Positions 40,305-51,096 of a stretch of DNA of 64,000 nt are shown piece by piece (position 1 is the stretch's first letter; each line of letters begins with the position of its first letter). The notes under the pieces were generated by a model that worked only from the letters and a program-made list of their open reading frames with translations, was not told the DNA's origin and did no database searches. A program made the translations under genes and the position numbers. The stretch is from Haloterrigena alkaliphila (GTDB taxonomy: Archaea > Halobacteriota > Halobacteria > Halobacteriales > Natrialbaceae), in assembly GCF_017352155.2 (NCBI RefSeq), contig NZ_CP071462.1, positions 1,674,001 to 1,738,000 on the forward strand, read 5' to 3'.

Positions 40305-42134
40305 ATGAGCAGCCAAAAGCGAGAAGCCAAGGTGTACGTCAACGGGTCGCTGGTGGGAACACACCCGAACCCGCACGAACTGGCAGAACAGATCCGCGAG
40401 GCGCGACGCATCGGCGACGTCAGCGAGATGGTCAACGTCTCGGTGAAAGACCGCACCCGCGAAGTGATCGTCAACGCCGACGCGGGACGGGCCCGACGGC
40501 CCCTGCTGGTCGTCGAGGACGGCGAGGCTCGCATCTCCGAGCAGGAGATCGAGGCGCTGCGGGAGGGTGACCTCGAGTTCGAGGATCTCGTCGACCACGG
40601 CTACATCGAGTTCATCGACGCCGAGGAGGAAGAGGACATCCTCGTGGCCGTCGACGAGGACGATCTGACCGAGAAACACACCCACCTCGAGATCGACCCG
40701 TCGCTGATCTTCGGGATCGGCGCGGGGATGATCCCCTACCCCGAGCACAACGCGAGTCCGCGTATTACGATGGGGGCGGGGATGGTCAAGCAGTCGCTGG
40801 GCCTGCCCAGCGCGAACTACCGGATCCGGCCGGACACGCGCCAGCACCTGCTGCACTACCCGCAGCTCTCGATGGTGAAGACCCAGACGACCGAACAGAT
40901 CGGCTTCGACGAGCGACCCGCGGCCCAGAACTTCGTCGTCGCCGTGATGAGCTACGAGGGGTTCAACATCGAGGACGCGCTGGTCATGAACAAAGCCAGC
41001 GTCGAGCGCGCGCTCGCCCGCTCGCACTTCTTCCGGACCTACGAGGGCGAGGAACGCCGGTACCCGGGCGGTCAGGAGGACCGCTTCGAGATCCCCTCCC
41101 AGGACGTCCGCGGGGCCCGCGGCGAGGAAGCGTACAACCACCTGGACGAGGACGGTCTCGTCAATCCCGAGACGGCGGTCGACGAGAACAGCGTCCTGCT
41201 CGGGAAGACCTCCCCGCCGCGATTCTTGGAGGAGCCCGACGACATGGGTGGTCTCTCGCCCCAGAAGCGACGTGAGACCTCCGTTACGATGCGCTCGGGC
41301 GAGTCGGGCGTCGTCGACACCGTCACCCTGATGGAGGGCGAGGACGGCTCGAAGCTCTCGAAGGTCTCCGTGCGCGACGAGCGGATCCCCGAACTCGGGG
41401 ACAAGTTCGCGAGCCGGCACGGTCAGAAGGGGGTCGTCGGCCACCTCGCGCCCCAGGAGGACATGCCCTTTACCGAGGAGGGGGTCGTCCCCGACCTCGT
41501 GCTCAATCCGCACGCGCTGCCGTCGCGGATGACCGTCGGCCACATCCTCGAGATGATCGGCGGTAAACTCGGCGCGATGGAGGGGCGTCGCGTCGACGGG
41601 ACGCCGTTCCTCGGCGAGGACGAGGACGAACTCCGCGACGGCCTCGAGGAGATCGGCTTCAACTCGGCGGGCAAGGAGACCATGTACTCGGGGATCTCCG
41701 GCGAGAAGATCGAGGCCGAGATCTTCGTCGGGATCATCTTCTACCAGAAGCTCTACCACATGGTCTCGAACAAACTGCACGCCCGCTCGCGCGGGCCGGT
41801 GCAGGTGCTGACCCGCCAGCCCACGGAGGGTCGCGCCCGCGAAGGCGGCCTCCGTATCGGGGAGATGGAACGCGACGTGTTCATCGGCCACGGGGCCGCG
41901 ATGACGCTGAAAGAACGACTCCTCGACGAGTCCGACCGCGAGTTCATCCACGTCTGTGCGAACTGCGGGATGAGCGCGGTCGAGAACGTCGAACAGCGGC
42001 GTGTCTACTGTCCGAACTGCGACGAGGAGACCGATATCCACGAGATCGAGATGAGTTACGCCTTCAAACTCCTGCTCGACGAGATGAAGGCGCTGGGTAT
42101 CGCGCCGCGACTGGAACTGGAGGACGCCGTCTAA
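40305..42134 (+). CDS. rpoB1: RNA polymerase subunit B' (C-terminal half of B)
   Basis: The 609-residue C-terminal half of B contains the hybrid-binding and active-site lysine region. [19 protein letters not shown] is near residue 157, and [15 protein letters not shown] (catalytic lysines) near 365. The anchor/clamp zinc ribbon is CANCG...CPNC near 547-567. The length is normal. rpoA' starts three bases after its stop. Confidence 0.97.
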   Translation: MSSQKREAKVYVNGSLVGTHPNPHELAEQIREARRIGDVSEMVNVSVKDRTREVIVNADAGRARRPLLVVEDGEARISEQEIEALREGDLEFEDLVDHGYIEFIDAEEEEDILVAVDEDDLTEKHTHLEIDPSLIFGIGAGMIPYPEHNASPRITMGAGMVKQSLGLPSANYRIRPDTRQHLLHYPQLSMVKTQTTEQIGFDERPAAQNFVVAVMSYEGFNIEDALVMNKASVERALARSHFFRTYEGEERRYPGGQEDRFEIPSQDVRGARGEEAYNHLDEDGLVNPETAVDENSVLLGKTSPPRFLEEPDDMGGLSPQKRRETSVTMRSGESGVVDTVTLMEGEDGSKLSKVSVRDERIPELGDKFASRHGQKGVVGHLAPQEDMPFTEEGVVPDLVLNPHALPSRMTVGHILEMIGGKLGAMEGRRVDGTPFLGEDEDELRDGLEEIGFNSAGKETMYSGISGEKIEAEIFVGIIFYQKLYHMVSNKLHARSRGPVQVLTRQPTEGRAREGGLRIGEMERDVFIGHGAAMTLKERLLDESDREFIHVCANCGMSAVENVEQRRVYCPNCDEETDIHEIEMSYAFKLLLDEMKALGIAPRLELEDAV

Positions 42135-42137
42135 CCC

Positions 42138-45065
42138 ATGCAAACGAGTACACCCAAAGACATCGGATCGATCTCCTTCGGGCTCATGGAGCCCGAGGAG
42201 TATCGGGAGATGAGTGCGACGAAGATCATCACCGCCGACACCTACGACGACGACGGATTCCCCATCGACATGGGGTTGATGGACCCGCGACTCGGCGTGA
42301 TCGACCCCGGCCTCGAGTGCAAGACCTGCGGCAAACACTCGGGGTCGTGTAACGGCCACTTCGGTCACATCGAACTGGCCGCGCCCGTCATTCACGTCGG
42401 CTTCACGAAGCTCATCCGGCGGCTCCTGCGAGGGACCTGTCGGGAGTGTTCGAAGCTGCTCCTGACGGAGGACGAACGCGACGAGTTCCGCGCGGACATC
42501 ACGGAATCGCGCAAGCTCGGTCGGGACTTAAACGACGTCACCAAGGCCGCGATCCGGCAGGCTCGGAAGAAGGATCGCTGCCCGTTCTGCGGCGAGATTC
42601 AGTACGACATCGACCACGAGAAGCCGACCACTTACTACGAGGTCCAGCAGGTCCTGACCAGCGAGTACTCCCAGCGCATCGCGGGAGCGATGCAGGGCGA
42701 CGAGGAGGAGGGCGTCGAGCGAACGACGCCGGACGAACTCGCCGAGAAGACCGACATCGAACTCACTCGGATCAACGAGATCCTCTCGGGCTCCTTCCGT
42801 CCGCGCGAAAGTCAGCGGAAGGCGATCGAGAAGGCCCTGGACATCGACCTGACCGAGGAGGACACGAACAAGCTGATGCCCAGCGACATCCGGGACTGGT
42901 TCGAGAACATCCCGGACGAGGACATCGAAGTGCTGGGAATCGATCCCGCGAAGTCCCGGCCGGAGTGGATGATCCTCACCGTCCTCCCGGTACCGCCGGT
43001 CACCGCGCGGCCGTCGATCACGCTCGACAACGGCCAGCGCTCCGAGGACGACCTGACACACAAGCTGGTCGACATCATCCGGATCAACCAGCGGTTCATG
43101 GAGAACCGCGAGGCCGGCGCCCCGCAACTGATCATCGAGGACCTCTGGGAACTGCTCCAGTACCACGTCACCACGTTCATGGACAACGAGATCTCGGGCA
43201 CGCCGCCGGCACGACACCGCTCGGGCCGGCCGCTGAAGACCCTCTCCCAGCGGCTGAAGGGCAAGGAGGGCCGCTTCCGGGGCTCGCTGTCCGGGAAGCG
43301 TGTGAACTTCTCGGCCCGAACCGTCATCTCGCCGGACCCGACCCTCTCGCTCAACGAGGTCGGCGTCCCCGACCGCGTCGCCAAGGAGATGACCCAGACG
43401 ATGAACGTCACCGAGCGCAACCTCGAGGACGCTCGACGGTTCGTCTCGAACGGCCCAGAGGGCCACCCCGGCGCGAACTACGTTCGCCGACCGGACGGCC
43501 GTCGACTGAAGGTGACCGAGAAGAACTGCGAGCAGCTCGCGGAGAAGGTCGAGGCCGGCTGGGAAGTGAACCGCCACCTCATCGACGGCGACATCGTCAT
43601 CTTCAACCGGCAGCCGTCGCTCCACCGGATGTCGATCATGGCCCACGAGGTCGTGGTCATGCCGTACAAGACGTTCCGTCTGAACACCGTCGTCTGTCCG
43701 CCGTACAACGCCGACTTCGACGGCGACGAGATGAACATGCACGCGCTGCAAAACGAGGAGGCCCGCGCCGAAGCGCGCGTCCTCATGCGCGTGCAGGAAC
43801 AGATCCTGAGCCCGCGGTTCGGCGAGAACATCATCGGGGCCATCCAGGACCACATCAGTGGGATGTACCTGCTGACCGCCGACAACCCCCGATTCAACGA
43901 GACCCAGGCGCTCGACCTCCTGCGCGCGACCCGGATCGACGAACTGCCCGAACCCAGCGGGATCGACGACGAGGGCAAGCCGTTCTGGACCGGCTACGAC
44001 GTCTTCTCCGAACTGCTGCCCGACGATCTGAACCTCGAGTTCACGGGCACCATCGGCGAGCCGGTCGTCATCGAAGACGGCCAGCTGATCGAGGGCACCA
44101 TCGCCGAGGACGAGGTCGGCGAGTTCGGCGGCGAGATCGTCGACACCATCACGAAGGTCTACGGCAACACCCGCGCCCGGATCTTCATCAACGAGGTCTC
44201 GACGCTGGCGATGCGTGCGATCATGCACTTCGGGTTCTCGATCGGGATCGACGACGAAACGATCCCGGAGGAGGCTCGGGAACGCATCGACGAGACGATC
44301 GACGACGCCAACGACCGCGTCGAAGAGCTGATCGAAGCCTACGAGAACAACGAACTCGAGAGCCTCCCGGGGCGGACGATCGACGAGACCCTCGAGATGA
44401 AGATCATGCAGACGCTCTCGCGTGCGCGTGACAACGCCGGGAACATCGCCGACGAGCACTTCGACGACGAGAACCCGGCGGTCGTCATGGCCAACTCCGG
44501 TGCCCGCGGATCGATGCTCAACCTGACCCAGATGGCCGGCGCCGTCGGCCAGCAGGCGGTTCGGGGCGAGCGGATCAACCGCGGCTACGAGGACCGCACC
44601 CTCTCCCACTACGAACCCAACGACCTCTCCGCGGAGGCCCACGGCTTCGTCGAGAACTCCTACACCAGCGGCCTCACCCCGCGGGAGTTCTTCTTCCACG
44701 CGATGGGCGGCCGCGAGGGACTGGTCGACACCGCCGTTCGAACGTCGAAGTCCGGTTACCTGCAGCGTCGACTGATCAACGCGCTGTCGGAACTCGAGAC
44801 CCAGTACGACGGCACCGTCCGGGACACCTCGGACACCATCGTCCAGTTCGAGTTCGGCGAGGACGGCACCTCGCCGGTCAAGGTTTCCTCGGGCGACGAC
44901 AACGAGATCGACGTCGAGGCGATCGCCGATCGCGTCATCGACTCCGAGTTCGCTTCCGAGGCGGAGCGAGACGAGTTCCTCGGCATCAGGACCGAGCCGA
45001 CGAATCTCTCCGAGCACGCCGACGATCGACTCACCGAGGGACGGGAGGTGACCTCCGATGACTGA
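42138..45065 (+). CDS. rpoA1: RNA polymerase subunit A' (N-terminal part of A)
   Basis: The 975-residue catalytic subunit has the clamp zinc site CKTCG...[10 protein letters not shown] (about 60-77), a second CRECS/CPFCG pair, and lid/rudder regions. The Mg-binding active-site motif [12 protein letters not shown] is near residue 527. The bridge helix lies around [25 protein letters not shown]. The last eight bases overlap rpoA''. There is no intein or intron in the usual polymerase insertion sites. Confidence 0.97.
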   Translation: MQTSTPKDIGSISFGLMEPEEYREMSATKIITADTYDDDGFPIDMGLMDPRLGVIDPGLECKTCGKHSGSCNGHFGHIELAAPVIHVGFTKLIRRLLRGTCRECSKLLLTEDERDEFRADITESRKLGRDLNDVTKAAIRQARKKDRCPFCGEIQYDIDHEKPTTYYEVQQVLTSEYSQRIAGAMQGDEEEGVERTTPDELAEKTDIELTRINEILSGSFRPRESQRKAIEKALDIDLTEEDTNKLMPSDIRDWFENIPDEDIEVLGIDPAKSRPEWMILTVLPVPPVTARPSITLDNGQRSEDDLTHKLVDIIRINQRFMENREAGAPQLIIEDLWELLQYHVTTFMDNEISGTPPARHRSGRPLKTLSQRLKGKEGRFRGSLSGKRVNFSARTVISPDPTLSLNEVGVPDRVAKEMTQTMNVTERNLEDARRFVSNGPEGHPGANYVRRPDGRRLKVTEKNCEQLAEKVEAGWEVNRHLIDGDIVIFNRQPSLHRMSIMAHEVVVMPYKTFRLNTVVCPPYNADFDGDEMNMHALQNEEARAEARVLMRVQEQILSPRFGENIIGAIQDHISGMYLLTADNPRFNETQALDLLRATRIDELPEPSGIDDEGKPFWTGYDVFSELLPDDLNLEFTGTIGEPVVIEDGQLIEGTIAEDEVGEFGGEIVDTITKVYGNTRARIFINEVSTLAMRAIMHFGFSIGIDDETIPEEARERIDETIDDANDRVEELIEAYENNELESLPGRTIDETLEMKIMQTLSRARDNAGNIADEHFDDENPAVVMANSGARGSMLNLTQMAGAVGQQAVRGERINRGYEDRTLSHYEPNDLSAEAHGFVENSYTSGLTPREFFFHAMGGREGLVDTAVRTSKSGYLQRRLINALSELETQYDGTVRDTSDTIVQFEFGEDGTSPVKVSSGDDNEIDVEAIADRVIDSEFASEAERDEFLGIRTEPTNLSEHADDRLTEGREVTSDD

Positions 45066-46251
45066 GGTGGCCTACGACGTCGACGACGACACCATCGCGG
45101 TCGTCGAGGACACCGACCTCCCGCGGCGACTCAAAGACGAGGTCTACGAGACGCTCGAGGGTCGCGCCGACGCGACCGTCGAGGACGCCGACGAACTCGC
45201 GAAGGCCGTCGAGGACCGCTACGTCGACACGCGGGTCGATCCGCTCGATCCCGTCGGCACCGTCTCGGCCCAGTCGATCGGCGAACCCGGCACCCAGCTG
45301 ACGATGAACACGTTCCACTACGCGGGGGTCGCCGAGATCGACGTGACCCAGGGGCTGCCGCGACTGATCGAACTGGTCGACGCCCGGAAGACCCCGGACA
45401 CGCCGATGATGACCGTCTACCTCGAGGACGAGTACGCGACCGAGCGCGAGAAGGCCCACGAGGTCGTCTGGAACATCGAAGCCACGCAGATCCTCGCGCT
45501 GGGTGACGTCTCGACGAACGTCGCGGACATGCGCGTCCAGATCTCGCTCAACGAGGATACGCTGCGCGAGCGGATGATCGAACCGGAGGAGGTCGCCGAG
45601 ATCATCGAGGACAACCTCGGTGTGACCGCGATCCAGCAGGGAACCGAGATCCAGTTCGGCCCCGAGGAACCCTCGTATCGGGATCTCCTGCAACTGGTCG
45701 AGGAACTGCGCGATATCACGTTCAAGGGGATCGAGGAGATCTCCCGGGTCGTCATCCGCCGCGAGGAACTCGACGAGGGCGAGCAGTTCGTCCTCTACAC
45801 CGAGGGATCGGCCTTCGGCGACGTCCTAGAGATCGAGGGCGTCGACGCCTCGCGAACCACCTGTAACAACATCCACGAGATCCACCGTAACCTCGGCATC
45901 GAGGCGGCCCGCGAGGCCATCATCGAGGAGACGAACAACACGCTGGCCGAGCAGGGGCTGGACGACGTCAACGTTCGCCACCTGATGCTGGTCGCCGACA
46001 TCATGACCAACCGCGGCGAGATCGAATCGATCGGCCGCCACGGCATCTCGGGTTCGAAGGACTCTGTCCTCGCCCGCGCGGCGTTCGAGGTGACGGTCAA
46101 CCACCTGCTCAACGCCGCGATCCACGGGGAGATCGACGAACTGGACGGCGTCACGGAGAACGTCATCGTCGGCAAACCGATCAAGCTCGGCACCGGCGAC
46201 GTCGACCTCCGGATGGGATCGACGAGTTCCGGCAGCAGTCAGGCCGACTGA
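45058..46251 (+). CDS. rpoA2: RNA polymerase subunit A'' (C-terminal part of A)
   Basis: The 397-residue subunit carries the trigger loop and jaw. [22 protein letters not shown] (about 70-90) is the trigger-loop signature. The cleft segment [21 protein letters not shown] is near the C-terminus. It begins inside the end of rpoA' (8-base overlap), so translation is coupled. A short Ser/Gly tail ends the protein. Confidence 0.97.
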   Translation: MTEVAYDVDDDTIAVVEDTDLPRRLKDEVYETLEGRADATVEDADELAKAVEDRYVDTRVDPLDPVGTVSAQSIGEPGTQLTMNTFHYAGVAEIDVTQGLPRLIELVDARKTPDTPMMTVYLEDEYATEREKAHEVVWNIEATQILALGDVSTNVADMRVQISLNEDTLRERMIEPEEVAEIIEDNLGVTAIQQGTEIQFGPEEPSYRDLLQLVEELRDITFKGIEEISRVVIRREELDEGEQFVLYTEGSAFGDVLEIEGVDASRTTCNNIHEIHRNLGIEAAREAIIEETNNTLAEQGLDDVNVRHLMLVADIMTNRGEIESIGRHGISGSKDSVLARAAFEVTVNHLLNAAIHGEIDELDGVTENVIVGKPIKLGTGDVDLRMGSTSSGSSQAD

Positions 46252-46254
46252 TCG

Positions 46255-46698
46255 ATGGGCGTCACCTTAGACGACGACGCTCGGCAGTACCTCGCCGCGT
46301 TCGAGGACGTGACCGGCGTGGACGGGCAGGACTGTCTCGTCCTCGCGGCCGGCGACGCCGCGGACGCGGACGAGCGGCTCGTCGTCGTCGTCTCGAGCGG
46401 ACGGATGAGCGAGGCGATCGGTCCCGGGGGCCGAACCGTCGGCCGCTACGAAGACCGCGTCGGCGTGCCCGTCAGGCTCGTCGAAGACGCCGACGATCCC
46501 GAGGCGTTCGTCGCGAACGCGTTCTCGCCCGCGGCGGTCTACAACGTCACGATCAGCGAGAACGAGGACACCGTCGCCTACGTCGAGGTGGCCGAGGAGG
46601 ACCGCGGCGTCGCCATCGGCTCGAACGGTCGCACGATCGAGGACGTACGCAGGCTCGCGGCGCGTCACTTCGACATCGACGACGTCCAGTTGCTCTGA
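46255..46698 (+). CDS. nusA: NusA-like KH-domain transcription factor
   Basis: The 147-residue protein consists of two KH domains without the bacterial NusA N-terminal and S1 domains. GPGGRTVGRYEDRVG and GSNGRTIEDVRRLA are the two RNA-binding GxxG loops. It sits between the polymerase and ribosomal genes, as in other archaea, and probably binds nascent RNA. The start lies three bases after rpoA''. A T6 run follows its stop. Confidence 0.93.
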   Translation: MGVTLDDDARQYLAAFEDVTGVDGQDCLVLAAGDAADADERLVVVVSSGRMSEAIGPGGRTVGRYEDRVGVPVRLVEDADDPEAFVANAFSPAAVYNVTISENEDTVAYVEVAEEDRGVAIGSNGRTIEDVRRLAARHFDIDDVQLL

Positions 46699-46704
46699 TT
46701 TTTT
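46699..46704 (+). terminator. T-run after nusA
   Basis: Six T residues directly follow the TGA of nusA. This is an archaeal-type intrinsic terminator that could end the polymerase transcript before the separate rpsL promoter. Confidence 0.45.
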
Positions 46705-46893
46705 CGGGGCGGTCGCTTCGAATCCGCTCCTGCGCGGCGGGCGGACCGTTTCGGCTCCCGTACGGAAACCTCTCGGCCGCCGAGCGTCGCTCCCACGTTC
46801 TCCGCCCGTAACTCGAGCACCGAAACGCCCGCAGATTCGGCGAGCGGGGTAGCTCGAGCGCTCTCGAGCCGTCACGCCGACTCGAAACGGGTC

Positions 46894-46901
46894 GCTTAAG
46901 T
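46894..46901 (+). promoter_or_regulatory. TATA box of rpsL-rpsG
   Basis: GCTTAAGT is centred 30 bp upstream of the rpsL ATG (46928), giving the ribosomal protein genes their own leaderless promoter. Confidence 0.55.
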
Positions 46902-46927
46902 GCCTTCGTCGGATAGCGACGGGTACT

Positions 46928-47356
46928 ATGGCAAACGGCAAATACGCCGCGCGCAAGCTCAAGAAGGACCGCCAGGAGCAGCGGTGGTCCGACTCCGACT
47001 ACGCGCGCCGCGCACGGGGCCTCCGCGAGAAGTCCGACCCGCTCGAGGGCGCTCCGCAGGGCCGCGGTATCGTCCTCGAAAAGGTAGGCATCGAAGCGAA
47101 ACAGCCCAACTCGGCGATCCGAAAGTGCGTCCGAGTGCAACTGATCAAGAACGGCAAACAGGTCACCGCGTTCTGTCCCGGTGACGGCGCGATCAGCTTC
47201 ATCGACGAACACGACGAAGTCACCATCGCCGGGATCGGTGGTGCAAAGGGTCGTGCGATGGGTGACCTCTCCGGCGTCAACTACAAGGTCGACAAGGTCA
47301 ACGGCGTCGCGCTGAAGGAACTCGTTCGCGGAAACGCGGAGAAACCGGTGCGATAA
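46928..47356 (+). CDS. rpsL: 30S ribosomal protein S12 (uS12)
   Basis: The 142-residue uS12 protein of the decoding centre shows [20 protein letters not shown], in which the PNSA loop contacts the A site. [14 protein letters not shown] and [11 protein letters not shown] follow. The N-terminus ([16 protein letters not shown]) is of archaeal/eukaryotic type. rpsG starts three bases after the stop. Confidence 0.97.
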   Translation: MANGKYAARKLKKDRQEQRWSDSDYARRARGLREKSDPLEGAPQGRGIVLEKVGIEAKQPNSAIRKCVRVQLIKNGKQVTAFCPGDGAISFIDEHDEVTIAGIGGAKGRAMGDLSGVNYKVDKVNGVALKELVRGNAEKPVR

Positions 47357-47358
47357 CC

Positions 47359-47967
47359 ATGGCTGCAGAAGACCAACCCGACCCGGACGCCCCCGCTGGT
47401 GGCGCAGACGTCGGCGCGAAACTGTTCGGCACCTGGGAGATCGACGAGATCGCCTACGAGGATCCGTCGACCGAACGCTACATCGCGGTGACGCCGGTCG
47501 CACACACCGCCGGCCGTCACGCGAGCAAGCAGTTCCAGAAGTCCCAGATCTCGATCGTCGAGCGCTTCATCAATCGTCTCATGCAGACGGAGGAGAACAC
47601 GGGCAAGAAACAGCAGTCGCTCAACCACGTCCGTGAAGCGTTCGAACTCATCCACGAGCGCACCGACGAGAACCCCGTTCAGGTGCTCGTGACCGCCGTC
47701 GAGAACGCCGCTCCACGCGAGGAGACCGTCCGCCTGAAGTACGGTGGGATTTCGGTCCCCAAGGCCGTCGACGTCGCACCGCAGCGTCGCGTCGATCAGG
47801 CCCTGAAGTTCCTCGCCGAAGGCGTCTACAACGCCTCGTTCAAGACCACGACCGACGTCGAGGAGGCCATCGCCAACCAGCTCGTCGGCGCCGCCAACTA
47901 CGACGTCCAGACCTACGCGGTCAGCCAGAAGGAAGAGAAAGAGCGCGTCGCGGCGGCTGCACGCTAA
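47359..47967 (+). CDS. rpsG: 30S ribosomal protein S7 (uS7)
   Basis: The 202-residue uS7 protein of the 30S head has the archaeal acidic N-terminal extension (about 20 residues) before KLFGTWEIDE. RYIAVTPVAHTAGRHASKQF and ENAAPREETVRLKYGGI are conserved blocks. The downstream neighbour in most haloarchaea is the EF-2 region. Here about 6 kb of accessory genes intervene, starting 70 bases after the stop. Confidence 0.97.
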   Translation: MAAEDQPDPDAPAGGADVGAKLFGTWEIDEIAYEDPSTERYIAVTPVAHTAGRHASKQFQKSQISIVERFINRLMQTEENTGKKQQSLNHVREAFELIHERTDENPVQVLVTAVENAAPREETVRLKYGGISVPKAVDVAPQRRVDQALKFLAEGVYNASFKTTTDVEEAIANQLVGAANYDVQTYAVSQKEEKERVAAAAR

Positions 47968-48038
47968 CCGATCGACGTTTTCGGCTGCGTTCGTTTTCGC
48001 TGGCTTCGGATACTAGATGCAGAGCAATGTGCCTCTAC

Positions 48039-50075
48039 TCACAGTTCACTCGTTTTGATCTCAGCACTCCAGCGGAGTTCTCCGTCAAGAAAGACTGGCA
48101 TTTGTTCCAAATCTATAAATCTAAGAAATTCCGCTTTAGTCAGCGTGTACGGGCCGATTTGCTGGGGTACAACGTAATACTCGTCAACCCCATCAATATA
48201 GGGAGTGAACAGGCCCCCTTTCTTTGTCTTTGATCCTGCATACGACGTGATGAAGACTTCAAGACGATCGCTTTTACGGGTAACAGAACAAACATTCGGC
48301 GAACCGCTATCAGATTGTGCTATGATTTGTCTCCCATCACCGACGATGTGATATCGATTTGCAACATCCGCTTCCATTCGCGCAATATCGAGCGCAGCAT
48401 AGAGCGAATACCCTCTATTCAACAGAGACGATATCGTACGGCCGACTCGGACTGCTTCCCTGTTACAAACCTCATCAGTCGTAACGATTCCTCCAATGCT
48501 TCCCGCCTCGATGAGTCTCACCCCCTGTTCATGGGATTGACACCCATTAAGAAGAAATGCTTTTGTACCGATTTTTTCGATATTTCCTGCGTCTAATACT
48601 CCGTCTGAACACCGGAATCCATCCGAATCAATGTGGCCAATATAATGTAGGAAGTCGTTCTCTCGAGACAACACCTCCTGAAGACGGTTCGTTGTAAGGT
48701 CGTGGTGAATAGTGATGTCAAACGGAACATCGTCACGGTCGCCATATATACTATAGACCGTGATAAGTTCCTCATTCATAGCTGAATCATTGCAAACGAT
48801 CTCGATCTCGAGGGGACCATCTTTTGGGGTCTGATCAACAGCCTGATGGAACGCTGATAGCACAGCTGTACTAGTAATTTCACTCCCATCTCCCTGACTC
48901 CACGTCTGCGGCACTACCGTTTTTTCCGAGACTATTTTCCCTATATACTCAGCGTTGTCTGGACTTTCTGGTAGCTGATTCGGTATTGAGGACTGATTCG
49001 ATGATGTCGCTTGATTATTTCCTTGTTCTATCGTGATGGTGCCGAGATCAATAACTGCAAACGGTAAAAAGCCAATATGGTCTGGAATCGCTTGGAGCTT
49101 GGTTGTACGCTGCCACTTTGGAATACATGGTTCTACTGTCGAATAGGAAACGTTGAGATAGCGTTCCAGTTGTGCCATGTTAGACAGATCACACAACTCA
49201 TTTATGTCTAGGTCAAGAGAAGGCTCGATTTCTTGCCTTTCGTATGATTTTAGCGGCGTCGTCCCCTCGGTTCGTACAATGCAATCGAGCAGAAATGTTT
49301 GATTGAGTATCCGCTCTACCGTCGTTTCGAACCCTTCTTTCCTATCTAGTGAGTAGGAGAACCCAGTCTCGGTGACTATCTGGGGCTTTGACGCAGGAAC
49401 AACTTCTGCAGCCAAATAGTATGCCAGTGGTGCAACGACGAAAATATGGCGCAATGTCGACGGGATCTCGATTTGAACGCCTGTCTCAGGTGGAGTTAAC
49501 GTATCTGGGATGTCAAGGTGGTCAGCTATCGATACTATCGGGGGATGGGCACGATGTGTTGGGTACGAATGTTCCGCCCCTGTCGTCTTCAGCGCAGATC
49601 CAAACCGCGAAACGGATTTCATCACGGCCGTTGGGTCAGTTGTCGTTTTGATGGTTTCTCTCGGGCGGGTATGGTACGACCGTGCACCGATGGTGATCGA
49701 GCTCGGTTTACCAAATGAAACAGTTGTTTTGTGGTTAGCGATCCGTATTCTAATCGCACTTTCAACATATACATAGACTTTCAATGTACGGGATATATCA
49801 AGGATATATTCGGACTCTGGAAGGTCAGTACATTCGTTCGGCTGTATCTCAGTAATTAGTGAACCACCGCGGTCGCGCACATATACCGTACTATTAGTTG
49901 GCAGGGTGAGATCGGCAGTCGTTATTTGTACTGCTTTTTCTATCGGATATGGTATTTCGTTAGCAGTAGCTGATTCAGGTGTAACTGTCGTACCAGTTTC
50001 AACTGGGTATCGTCCACGTCCAACCGGATCAATAATAACTAACCTATCTTTCGTGACTTCGAATTTCGGTTTCAT
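48039..50075 (-). CDS. CHAT-domain (caspase-like) protease, paralogue 1
   Basis: The 678-residue protein ends in a CHAT peptidase domain. The catalytic histidine is H481 in HYIGHID and the cysteine C512 in LLNGCQS, followed by the family-like GSIGGIVTTDEV. About 350 N-terminal residues form an unrecognised domain starting MKPKFEVTKD, with ARSYHTRP and FGSALKT. A Ser/Asn-rich linker (near 380-400) joins the two. The start is ATG 50075, because the paralogue at 51091-53157 has the same MKPKFE start. The frame is open further to 50162. Codon use is AT-richer than in the flanking ribosomal genes, which suggests transfer. It converges on rpsG. CHAT proteases often cleave partner effectors. The target here is unknown. 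Confidence 0.8.
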   Translation of the reverse strand: MKPKFEVTKDRLVIIDPVGRGRYPVETGTTVTPESATANEIPYPIEKAVQITTADLTLPTNSTVYVRDRGGSLITEIQPNECTDLPESEYILDISRTLKVYVYVESAIRIRIANHKTTVSFGKPSSITIGARSYHTRPRETIKTTTDPTAVMKSVSRFGSALKTTGAEHSYPTHRAHPPIVSIADHLDIPDTLTPPETGVQIEIPSTLRHIFVVAPLAYYLAAEVVPASKPQIVTETGFSYSLDRKEGFETTVERILNQTFLLDCIVRTEGTTPLKSYERQEIEPSLDLDINELCDLSNMAQLERYLNVSYSTVEPCIPKWQRTTKLQAIPDHIGFLPFAVIDLGTITIEQGNNQATSSNQSSIPNQLPESPDNAEYIGKIVSEKTVVPQTWSQGDGSEITSTAVLSAFHQAVDQTPKDGPLEIEIVCNDSAMNEELITVYSIYGDRDDVPFDITIHHDLTTNRLQEVLSRENDFLHYIGHIDSDGFRCSDGVLDAGNIEKIGTKAFLLNGCQSHEQGVRLIEAGSIGGIVTTDEVCNREAVRVGRTISSLLNRGYSLYAALDIARMEADVANRYHIVGDGRQIIAQSDSGSPNVCSVTRKSDRLEVFITSYAGSKTKKGGLFTPYIDGVDEYYVVPQQIGPYTLTKAEFLRFIDLEQMPVFLDGELRWSAEIKTSEL

Positions 50076-50241
50076 TTGTAGTGAAATGATAGTGGGATAT
50101 TCAGAGCAATTTATCTCATATCGGATCGAATGTGAACTATCGATAGTATATATTAGAGACATTATTTATATCTCTCTGTTTCGACGATAGTCTGATCCAG
50201 TTGACTTCTGACTACATTTAATAGTATCTACTCTCCCAGTA

Positions 50242-50820
50242 GTGGTAGGAACTGTGTTACTGGAATCTACTTCCCACCTGTTCATCGTTCATCGATCCCT
50301 CTCCCTTCCCGATCTGTATTCGGATCGATCACGAGTTTCTGCGACCATACATCAGGCCGATTTAGATCAGTCGATCCTCGAGCAGATCGACGACCACTAC
50401 GACCTGCTCGTTCTCGACTGGGGCCTCGAGACGCGCGATCCGCGTGGAGTCCTCGATACCTTCCAACAGCGTGCACCGGACACGCAGGTGCTCGTCCTTG
50501 CCGACGACGTTCCGACGGACGATCCCGTGGATCGCGGTGCGGACGAACTCCTCGTCACACCGGTTTCTGACGAGCGGTTGCAGTCGACGATCGAACGATT
50601 ACTTCTGCAACAGGCCTACGAGGAAGCGATGAACGAGTTCTTCCGACTGTCGACAGAGCGTGCCCTGCTCGAAAGCGAACTCCAGTCCGGCCTCGATGTT
50701 GCGGATCGGTACGAGGCTGTCGTCCGTGATCTCTCCGAGTATCGGCGTCGAACCGCTGCGATTCGCGATGAACTTTCGAACGAGGAGTTCGATCAGGCGC
50801 TTCGGCAGTTGCTCGAGTAG
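50242..50820 (+). CDS. HalX-domain protein with a degenerate receiver
   Basis: The 192-residue protein has a receiver-like first half and a HalX helical domain from about residue 120 (QQAYEEAMNEFFRLSTERALLE, then DRYEAVVRDLSEYRRR). D59 in VLDWGLE is at the phosphorylation position. The acidic pair of the receiver pocket is H17-R18, and the conserved lysine is T106 in LVTPVS. It therefore probably does not act as a normal phospho-switch. It starts at a GTG, divergent from the first CHAT gene. The HalX family is known only from haloarchaeal regulators. It may be a constitutive or ligand-bound partner in the island. Confidence 0.75.
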   Translation: MVGTVLLESTSHLFIVHRSLSLPDLYSDRSRVSATIHQADLDQSILEQIDDHYDLLVLDWGLETRDPRGVLDTFQQRAPDTQVLVLADDVPTDDPVDRGADELLVTPVSDERLQSTIERLLLQQAYEEAMNEFFRLSTERALLESELQSGLDVADRYEAVVRDLSEYRRRTAAIRDELSNEEFDQALRQLLE

Positions 50821-50967
50821 TTCGTTTCGCACGTTATTGCGCCTCAGACCCGTCAGAGGCCTTAAATCCGATTTGGAACAGCTATGCTATTCTATAACAC
50901 TATCATTTATTAATCGGATATATTAAAATAAATTTATAATAATCGCGCCCCATGGATAAAACGCACC

Positions 50968-51096
50968 ATGAGCAACCTAACCCACTACCTGAAGAATCAC
51001 CCACGAATGATCGGCGTCCTGTTCACGATCCTGCTTGCCCTATCGCAGGCTGGGTCTGCCGCTGCTGGCGGAATGGGCGGCTTCGCAGGATTATAA
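50968..51096 (+). CDS. 42-aa DUF7503-family hydrophobic peptide
   Basis: The peptide starts MSNLTHYLKNHPRMIGV and continues through a hydrophobic helix (LFTILLALSQ) to a Gly/Ala-rich end, GGMGGFAGL. NHPRMIGxLF is the signature of the haloarchaeal DUF7503 family. It would insert in, or pass, the membrane. An AT-rich promoter tract (TTTATAATA near 50930-50938) lies about 35 bp upstream. Its last six bases (TTATAA) also form the stop of the convergent CHAT gene. The function is unknown. Its placement makes it a candidate effector or substrate of the proteases. Confidence 0.8.
   Translation: MSNLTHYLKNHPRMIGVLFTILLALSQAGSAAAGGMGGFAGL

Noticed and set aside
42528-45017. Very long open frame antisense to rpoA'
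   Set aside because: High-GC coding DNA produces long shadow frames. The sense strand encodes a complete conserved polymerase subunit, and the antisense product has only low-complexity Arg/Val/Leu sequence.
42138-45065. Possible intein in RNA polymerase A'
   Set aside because: Length (975 aa) and continuous motifs around NADFDGDEM show no insertion.
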